Part shown: positions 1 to 8,200 of the stretch, in pieces
Layout: every line of letters starts with the position of its first letter
How positions within the stretch are numbered: position 1 is the first letter of the stretch
Source: Corydoras sp. C115
Lineage: Eukaryota; Chordata; Actinopteri; Siluriformes; Callichthyidae
NCBI GenBank assembly: GCA_019802505.1
Contig: JAFMOC010000244.1
Location: 387,001 to 451,000, forward strand
Direction of reading: 5' to 3'
DNA length: 64,000 nucleotides
Notes under the pieces: model-generated
The model's database searches: none
What the model saw: the letters and a program-made list of their open reading frames with translations, nothing else
Told to the model about the DNA's origin: nothing
Translations under genes and position numbers: made by a program

Positions 1-214
1 CACCCACAGTCCAAAAAACATGGATCAAGGTTAATTTAATTCTCCAAATTGCCCCATAGGGTGTGTTTGTGTGTGTGTGTGAGTGTGTACCCACAGTGTG
101 ATTGGCATCCTGTCCTGGGTGTATCTACCTAGCACCCGAAACTTTCTCCCCTGGATGGGCATGGGGAACCCACCGCAACCCTAGTAGAGGATAAAGTGGA
201 AGATAATGGATGGA
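1..214 (+). mobile_element. SINE, 3' part, cut by window edge
   Basis: It runs from the 'cacagtccaaaaaacatgg' body to the 'gtagaggataaag...aatggatgg' tail. The tRNA-like head lies outside the window. Confidence 0.85.
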
Positions 215-226
215 TTATTAGGATGT

Positions 227-534
227 GGGGGCGGCACAGTGGCTTAGTGGTTTAGCATGTTCTCCTCTCAGCAATAGGGTTTCCTGGTTTGAATCCCAAT
301 CTGGGTGGAGTTTCCATGTTCTCCTCGTGTCTGCGTGGGTTTCCTCTGGGTTCTCCGGTTTCCTTCCACAGTGCCCCATATAGAGTGTGTTTGTGTGTGT
401 ACCCAGAGATAGATTGGTGTCCTGACCTGAATGTATCTGCCCAGCGCCTGAAACGTTCTCCCCTGGATGGGCAGAGGGAACCACCCCCCCGTGACCCTGG
501 TAGAGGTTAAAGCGGAAGATAATGGATGGATGGA
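227..534 (+). mobile_element. tRNA-derived SINE, near full length
   Basis: The head is gcggcacagtggcttagtgg with a B-box-like ggtttgaatccc, followed by the body and an aatggatggatgg tail. It starts 13 bp after the previous copy ends, so two copies lie head to tail. Confidence 0.85.
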
Positions 535-661
535 CATTTGGATGATTGGGTCGTGGCTGAGGATCCTAATGGTTTAATTTCACTGCTGAGTACAGGGTTA
601 AAATACATGGCAGCTCTTTCAGACATTGTATAAGCAGCTGGGTATGTTCTCTCTCTCGCAG

Positions 662-735
662 GCATGTTTGGAAAGGCTCGGAGCCAGAGGCGACATTCGG
701 CGCTGGTTCGTGAGTGAGAAGCTGTGCACATCAGG
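662..735 (+). CDS. prodh: PRODH exon (linker before the catalytic core)
   Basis: The acceptor is ctctctctcgcag ending at 661 and the donor is gtgaga at 736. It encodes ACLERLGARGDIRRWFVSEK and then LCTSG, aligning with the human stretch around VAKLG...IEDWF...GVSG. It ends in phase 2 inside a Gly codon (GG|A). This segment is the least conserved of the set. Intron 1 follows and is 2386 bp. Confidence 0.88.
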
Positions 736-2170
736 GTGAGAGCTTCATTCCAAATCCCAAACCATCTGTTATTACAAACTGTACGGCGAGGTCAGCCGGC
801 CGTCCTCGAGTATCACACCTAAGACGCTCTAATGAGGACAGCTAACAAGTGCCACGGAACCGAGAGCCGAGAGAACGATTGTGCTAATTTAAGTTTTCAA
901 ATGTAACAGAGAGTTTTTAAGCGGATACGAAACGTTCCGCCGTCGCACTTTTAGCGTATTAAAATCAGGTACAAACTGTAATATCAGCCTGAAGCAGTTT
1001 CCAGATAAGACTGCTGTGTTTGTAGTATTTTTAGCAGAAGAACATGAAGTTAAACTGATGATGGGATCTTTTTTAAAAAATTTATATTATTAGCACCCCT
1101 ATATTAGCTTCATCCGTTTGTCTGTGTTTGCAAATGCTATTTCACCCACTTCCCGTTATCCGATCAAGCTGAAACGTTGCACAATTGTTCATCGTCGATG
1201 ACAACCCATGAATCAATTAAAAAATGTACCAATTAACTAATTAGCTGTAATTAATTTTTTTTGTTTTCTATGTATAAGTTGCCGATTTTCTACTAAAATT
1301 TAGACTTCACAGGCAGGAATAATTTAGGATAAAGTCATTTAACAGATAAAGGGGTGGTATTTTGTTATAATTCGCTTGTTTGTCAGTCTTTTTCACTCGT
1401 TGGTTCCACCTGCGTGCCTCAGCGTTCACAGCCGCCTGCTTTATAGTGCAGCTCGTTCAGTCACGTGATTCACAGCTGACCTTTTCTCGGCGTGTTTACG
1501 TTTAATCTTTTAAATCGGATCTTTTTTTGTTTAGTTAGTTGAGTGATGGGTTGAGTTTGGTTTGAGTTACACAGCTCGTCTTGTCTGCGTTTCCGCCTGA
1601 CCTGCAGTTCCTCACCAGACCTCATGGGGGCGCCAAACATCATAATCACACAGGGTGCAAAAAGCAGATGTCCAACTCCTAACGTTTCCTCCATCAGCTG
1701 CTCACAAACTTATGAATAAAACATCTTAGAAATGATTTAAATAATAATGATTATTTATGTGACTAGTTATGATTCTTTTAATAACATTTCAAAGAAAAAA
1801 AACAGGTCCATTATTTATATATATATTCATTCATTCATTCATTAACTTCCGCTTTATCCTATATTAGGGTTGCAGGGGGGGTTCCCCATACCCATCCAGG
1901 GGAGAACGTTTCGGGCGCTGGGCAGATACACCCAGGACAGGGCGCCAATCTATCGCTGGGCACACACTCACACAAACACACTCAATATGGGGCAATTTGG
2001 AGAACTCAATTGATTGATCCATGTTTTTGGACTGTGGGAGGAAACCGGAGAACCCGGAGGAAACCCACACAGACACGGGGAGAACATGGAAACTCCACCC
2101 AGGTGGGGATTTGAACCGGGAATCCCTAGTTTTGAGAGGCGAACGTGCTAACCAGTAATCCACCATAAGC

Positions 2171-2242
<72 letters not shown>

Positions 2243-5200
2243 TTTTTACATTGCATACATTTAGGGGAATTCATAGGAAAAAAAAGCCTCACATCATTCC
2301 GTTATTTTGTTGTTCTGCACCACCACTGTGCCCGGCTGAAATGTTTGTGTGCTTAGCAGAACACTGCGGTTGATTAAATTCCCTTCTTGGTGAGATTTAT
2401 GCATATGTGCTATTACCCCGGAATAATATGCAGCCTTTGGTGGCTTTGTTCTCTCATCCATTTACTGTTAAAGCCTTGAGGATTAGAGAAACCTTATGAG
2501 AAAAGGAAAACTTGTTCATCCAGACATGGCTATATCTGCTGAGGTCCATGTGCTGTGTTTACATTTCTACATTTTACAGCATTATTATTATTATTGCTGT
2601 AGTATCCTGCACTTTATTTAATGTCCTTTACCCCCCAAACAGCCCTGTTTCCCCTCCTTAGTACTTCTCGTATCGTGTTGCTTGGTTGCACATGTTTGCA
2701 CTCATGCGCTTAATGTAGTTCTGTGTTGATCTATGGTTCTATGTAGCTCCTTGGTCCCGGAGGAACGTTGTGTACTGTACACACTGTATAAGGTTGAAAT
2801 GGCAATAAGACTTGAGTTGATTTAGTCGAAAGTTTGTACTTTCTTTATGGTTTAGTCAGTACAGCGGTTTTCGTGTGCTATTCGGAAAAGCGACTTTCTA
2901 AAAAAACAAATCAGAACATTTATTTGCATGTATTCACATGTGAGATTATGGGAACAAACCCACAAAGACATAGGGAGAACATGCAAACCCAATTACGGAA
3001 GTGTCTTGTCCAGAAATCAAACCCAGGACCCTCTTGCGTTGATGTGAGCGTTCTAGCGTTCTTTTTCTTTATTATTACTAAATATTATATTTATTTGAAT
3101 GTATCTCATTCTTATTTTAAGAACCATCGACATGCTGGACTGGATCAGTCTGATCGATGACCGGACGCTGATATCGGATCTTCTGGTGGTTCCAGATCTC
3201 GAGGTTTGTACCAGTGACACACTGATATTTTAAGTGGAGCCCAAATGAAGAACCGTATTGATTTTGATCGTCACCTAATAGCCTTCATGAACTAATTAGC
3301 CTGATACAGTATAGTAGATCTACCCTTCCGTTGCGCAAAGATGAAAAGATTTTCTAAATTAACTGAGCAATCCAAAGACCGGTGGCCAGATACAGTGGTA
3401 GTCCTGAGTTAAACCCCCTGCCTTAATTTTAGAACCTGGCAGAACAATGAAACCCAATCGCACATGAGTCCATGTCCAATATGGAGCTATGACATCATCC
3501 CATGTAGATAACTGATAGAGGACAGACTGTATTTCTGTGGTTTCTATAGATTTTGTACCAGCGTTCTTCCCGGAACTCCTCCGTCTTACCTGTGACTTTT
3601 CGCTTGATTTTCAAGCCAATGGTCTTCCAATTTGGAAGAGCCGGACCTCATAACCCTTTGTAACATTTCACTGTAATATGTAGGACAGACTATTGAAACC
3701 GATACCATCATTAACGACTTGTTTTTTGGGTGATTGATGTTTGGCCTTCTAATAGATCAGCTGATCAGATGGCAGTGGAAGCTCAGTGGTTGGGTAAGCA
3801 GAAGATAATGGATGGTTTGAGTTTCAAACTGTTAGCTGTGTATGATAAAAAAAATCTAATAATAATAATAATAATAATACATTTTATTTATATAGCACTT
3901 TTAGGGACCTCAAAGACACTTTACAAAACAAATAGAGCAGTAAATCATTAAAACACTCAAGAGATATTAGATTATAATAAATTAAATTAGATTAAATTAA
4001 TAAAATTAAATGAATCCCCCACTCAATAAAGCACACTTTAAGAAACACCTGCAACTGAGAGGAGAACAGAAGCAGTTTCAGAACCGCACGCTGAATAAGC
4101 GGCTTGTGTTTTGGTGTTTCTGGTTGATCAGGCGATCTGATATGAACTGCATGTTATTGATTTATTTAAAAATTCATTTTGTGAATGCTTCACTGAGCTT
4201 CACGTGTCACCTATTCTCTTTTTCCATCTGAGCAGACAGGCCACTTAGAACCCCTTTTGAAAACATTCGCAGAGGAAGAGGAGAAGCAGATGAAGAGGAT
4301 GCTGCAGAGACTGGATGTGCTGGCTAAAGTAGGTCTCGAGAGGAAACAAACAAAAGAATCATCCTGCACCCACTCGGGTCTTTTATTAAGACCCGCTCCT
4401 CTGCTTGTTATGGGTCAGCAGGATGTCACATGGTGGTCCTGCTCAGAACTTTACATGTGCCACCGACCCCCCCCCCCCCCCCCTACCCCCCAATCTGTGT
4501 TGTTTCGGAAATTCTACATCGGGTGAACAATTTGCCGGAGGTTTCAGACATGAGGTCTCGGGGCCAGCGTGTTCCGTCGTTTCGGGTCGACGTGAGGTCG
4601 GCGGGGATCAGGACGCTCGTGCTCCGTGCATGCAGAAACACAAAGCGCCGATCGCTGGCGGCGGGGTCGGGCCAGGAGCCGGATTCAACTGAGAGACCCA
4701 AATACATTCTTTATTTAAAGGGATGATTAAAAATGCGCAAGTCGATGGCAGGTGGGGGGAGGAATCGCAGGGCCTTTGAACCGCCCGTCGACCTGAAACC
4801 CAACTGAACGGGATGAAATGGCAGTGACCCCGAGCTCGCCTTCAGACCGGCTCCCGAAAGATCCATCCATCCATCCATTATTTTCCGCTTCATCCTCTAC
4901 TAGGGTCACGGGGTGGGTTCCCCATGCCCAACCAGGGGAGAACGTTTCGGGCATTGGGCAGATACACCCAGGATAGGACGCTAATCTATCACTGGGCACA
5001 CACTCACTCACACAGAAACACTCTAAATGGGGCAATTTGGAGAACTTAATTGACCTTGAATCCATGTTTTTGGACTGTGGGAGGAAACCGGAGAACCCGT
5101 AGAAAACCCACACGGACACAGGGGAGAACATGGAAACTCCACCAAGATTGGGATTCGAACCGGAAATCCCTAGCACTGAGAGGAGAACATACCAACCACT

Positions 5201-8200
5201 AAGCCACCGTGCCGCCCTGCTCCCGAAAGATCCATCCATCCATTATCTTCCGCTTTATCCTCTATTAGGGTCGCGGGGGGTTCCCCATGCCCATCCAGGG
5301 GAGAACGTTTCGGGCGCTGGGCAGATACACCCAGGACAGGGCGCCAATCTATCGGTGGGCACACACTCACTCACTCACACAGACACATACACACTCTCTA
5401 TGGGGCAATTTGGAGAACTCAATTGACTTGATCCATGTTTTTGGACTGTGGGAGGAAACCGGAGAACCCAGAGGAAACCCACGCGGACATGGGGGAGAAC
5501 ATGGAAAGTCCACCCAGATTGGTATTCAAACCAGGAATCCCTAGCGCTGAGAGGAGAACATGCCAACCACTAAGCCACCGTGCCGCCCTCCCAAAAGATA
5601 ATAGATGAAAATAGAATTCTGCACCTTCGAAGGATTTTTTGGTGGATCTCAGGCTCTGAAGTTTCATTTTAAAGGGTTCTGCCTGTGTTACCTCGCTGGG
5701 CAGATTGGAGAATGATAAACCAGTCACTGTATATTGCACGTCTTCATACGGCTCCATGACTTTGCAGGTTCAATCTGCCAATCAGGCGGCAGCAGTGCGG
5801 AAAATCTCGCGGGCCAAGAAGGTCGCGAGCTCCAGTCAGCGCTCACATCCGAGTGATTGAACTTCCAGAAACGACTCCATCAGGACTTTTATACACAGCA
5901 GCCCTGAGTGATGGAGCGAAAACAACCCCGCCAACGTCAAAATATGGCTTCTTCCAATGTCTGTGTGTGCAAATAATATTACCTTTCTAGTTCGGGGCAG
6001 TTTTACCCACAATGCACCATGTCCAGTGTTTAACCCGCACAGTTACAGGGTCTAAGTGAACCATAGGGTTCTTTATGACACACGTAGACATTAAATCCAT
6101 TATGTCCTGTTACTTTCTGGCCGTTTTAAAGAATAAAGTTAATAATGATATACATAGGGCGGCACGGTGGCTTAGTGGTTAGCATGTTCTCCTCTCAGCG
6201 CTAGGGATTCCCGGTTCGAATCCCCATCTGGGTGGAGTTTCCATGTTCTCCCCGTGTCCGCGAGGGTTTCCTCCGGGTTCTCCGGGTTCCTCCCACAGCC
6301 CAAAAACATGGATCAAGTCAATTGAGTTCTCCAAATTGCCCCATATAGAGTGTGTCTGTGTGAGTGAGTGTGTGCCCAGTGATAGATTGGCGCCCTGTCC
6401 TGGGTGTATCTGCCCAGCGCCCGAAATGTTCTGGATGGGCATGGGGAACCCCCCCCCGCAACCCTAATATAGGATAAAGCGGAAGATAATGAATGAATGA
6501 ATAATATACATGGTTGTGTGTGTATGGTGTGTGTGTGTGTGTGTGTGTGTGTGTAGCATGCAGTGAAGAACAGCGTGAGGCTGATGGTAGACGCAGAGCA
6601 GACGTACTTCCAACCCGCCATCAGCCGCCTGACTCTGGAGATGCAGCGGACCTTCAACAGAGACAAACCCGTCGTCTTCAACACCTTCCAGTGTTACCTC
6701 AAGGTCACGCTTTAATACACTGAGTCCCTAAATTACACTCACTGGCCACTTTATTAGGTGCAACTACTTCGCCTCAACGGGGCCACTAGATAGGGCCCCT
6801 TGTCTGCTATAACTTATAATTTACATATTGTCTGCAACCACGGCGTCGTGGTGACCCGTTTCAAATCCTGCCCCGTTTCTGACCCCGCAGGAGGCGTTTG
6901 AGGACCTGTGTGTCGATGTGAAGCTGTCCAGGAGAGAAGGCTGGTGTTTCGGGGCTAAGCTGGTCCGGGGCGCGTACATGGAGCAGGAGAGGAGGCGGGC
7001 TCAGGAGATGGGATACGAGGATCCCATCAACCCCGACTACGAGGCCACAAGCCGCATGTATCACAGGTCAGAACGATCACCTGGATGTCATGACTGAACG
7101 ATTGAGATATCATTCTGATTGGTTGGATGCGTCTGGTGGAACAGGGGTGCAGCGGTTGGCGCCTCCGCCCAATACCAAGGAGGTACTGGGTTAAATTTCT
7201 GTTCGATGGGAAATTCCGGTACCCCGGTGTTCTCCCACTTGTCCTCCAATTGGATGGTTTGTCACTGTCCTCATCTCGGGGCGGCACGCCCGCCTCTCAG
7301 AGCTGGGGATCCAGGTTCGAATCCCAATCTGGGTGGAGTTTCCATGGGGTGTCCTCCGGATGGGTTCTCAGGTTTTCCTCCCACTGTCCAAAAACATGGA
7401 CTCAAAGTGAATTGGCTGCTTTAAATTGCCCCTATAGAGTTTGTGTCAGTGAGTGAGTGTGTACTCAGTGATAGATTGGCGCCTTGTCCTGGGTGTATCT
7501 GCCCAGCGTCCAAAACGTTCTCCCCTGGATTGGTGTGAGGAACCCCCCACCCCCTTCATTTAGGAAAGTGAAGAAAAAGTCTTTGATTTGAGACATCTCT
7601 TGTTGTGACTCTGGAGTGCACCGCCCCCCATCCCCTGCCCCGTTTAACTTTACTACCGTTAGGAGAACCTCACTTCTGTGAACCGAGTCCATCAGCGACC
7701 TGTAAACCATCTTATTGTTAATAATAACAGCCCAGACCTTTTTTTTGTCCAGCATCTTGCCGGCGCCTGACTCCAGCTGGTGCCCTCGGTCCATTAGTGC
7801 TCCGGCTTCGGTTCTCAACCGTCTGCCCCATCGAGGTGCTCTCATCTCATGCGCTCGTAACGCCTTTTGCGAAAAAATCAATCTGACGATATTTCTCGGC
7901 GGCTGGACCGCGTTCTCAGCGTTTGATTGGTATTAGATGGGAGTACGGTTTCAACCTTCCCGACCCGAGCCGTGCCGGTGAGACACCGTCGGGAGAACGG
8001 GACTCGGTTCTGGAAAATAGTGGCACTTTGAGGTTAAAGGGTTCCGATAGGTTGCTGGAAGTTTTCTGTTTGGTTCTCTTGCGTTCCTGTATGATGAACC
8101 GTGCCCGTAAAATCAGCCAAGTGTTTCGGGGATGGGCGTCCTCCAGCGCTGCGAGAGATGCTAAAGTGCTTTGCAGCGTGGGTTGGATTTCGTATCTTGC

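Larger units (their letters stand above)
736..3121 (+). other. prodh: PRODH intron 1
   Basis: It holds one minus-strand SINE (1826-2173), a following (AT)n run, an older SINE-like fragment (2938-3056), and an AT-rich block at 1075-1375 that resembles a dispersed fish repeat (phrase 'cccgttatccgatcaagctg'). The rest (about 740-1070, 1380-1800 and 2250-2930) is unique-looking with no exon signal I could support. Confidence 0.7.
4329..6556 (+). other. prodh: PRODH intron 3
   Basis: It contains a poly-C run (4467-4483), a 9-bp perfect hairpin (cgggtcttt/aagacccg, about 4375-4395), two SINE copies in tandem (4861-5588), one plus-strand SINE (6157-6500) and the GT run that forms the acceptor. The blocks 4500-4850 and 5600-6150 look unique. 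Confidence 0.7.

Noticed and set aside
4727..5757. Open frames with 'GISGSNPNLGGVSMFSP' and similar, recurring across the window
   Set aside because: They are translations of the SINE body; the same peptide recurs wherever a copy lies.
6157..6230. tRNA gene call from A and B boxes
   Set aside because: The head lacks a foldable tRNA cloverleaf by eye and continues into the SINE body; the same sequence occurs about 40 times.
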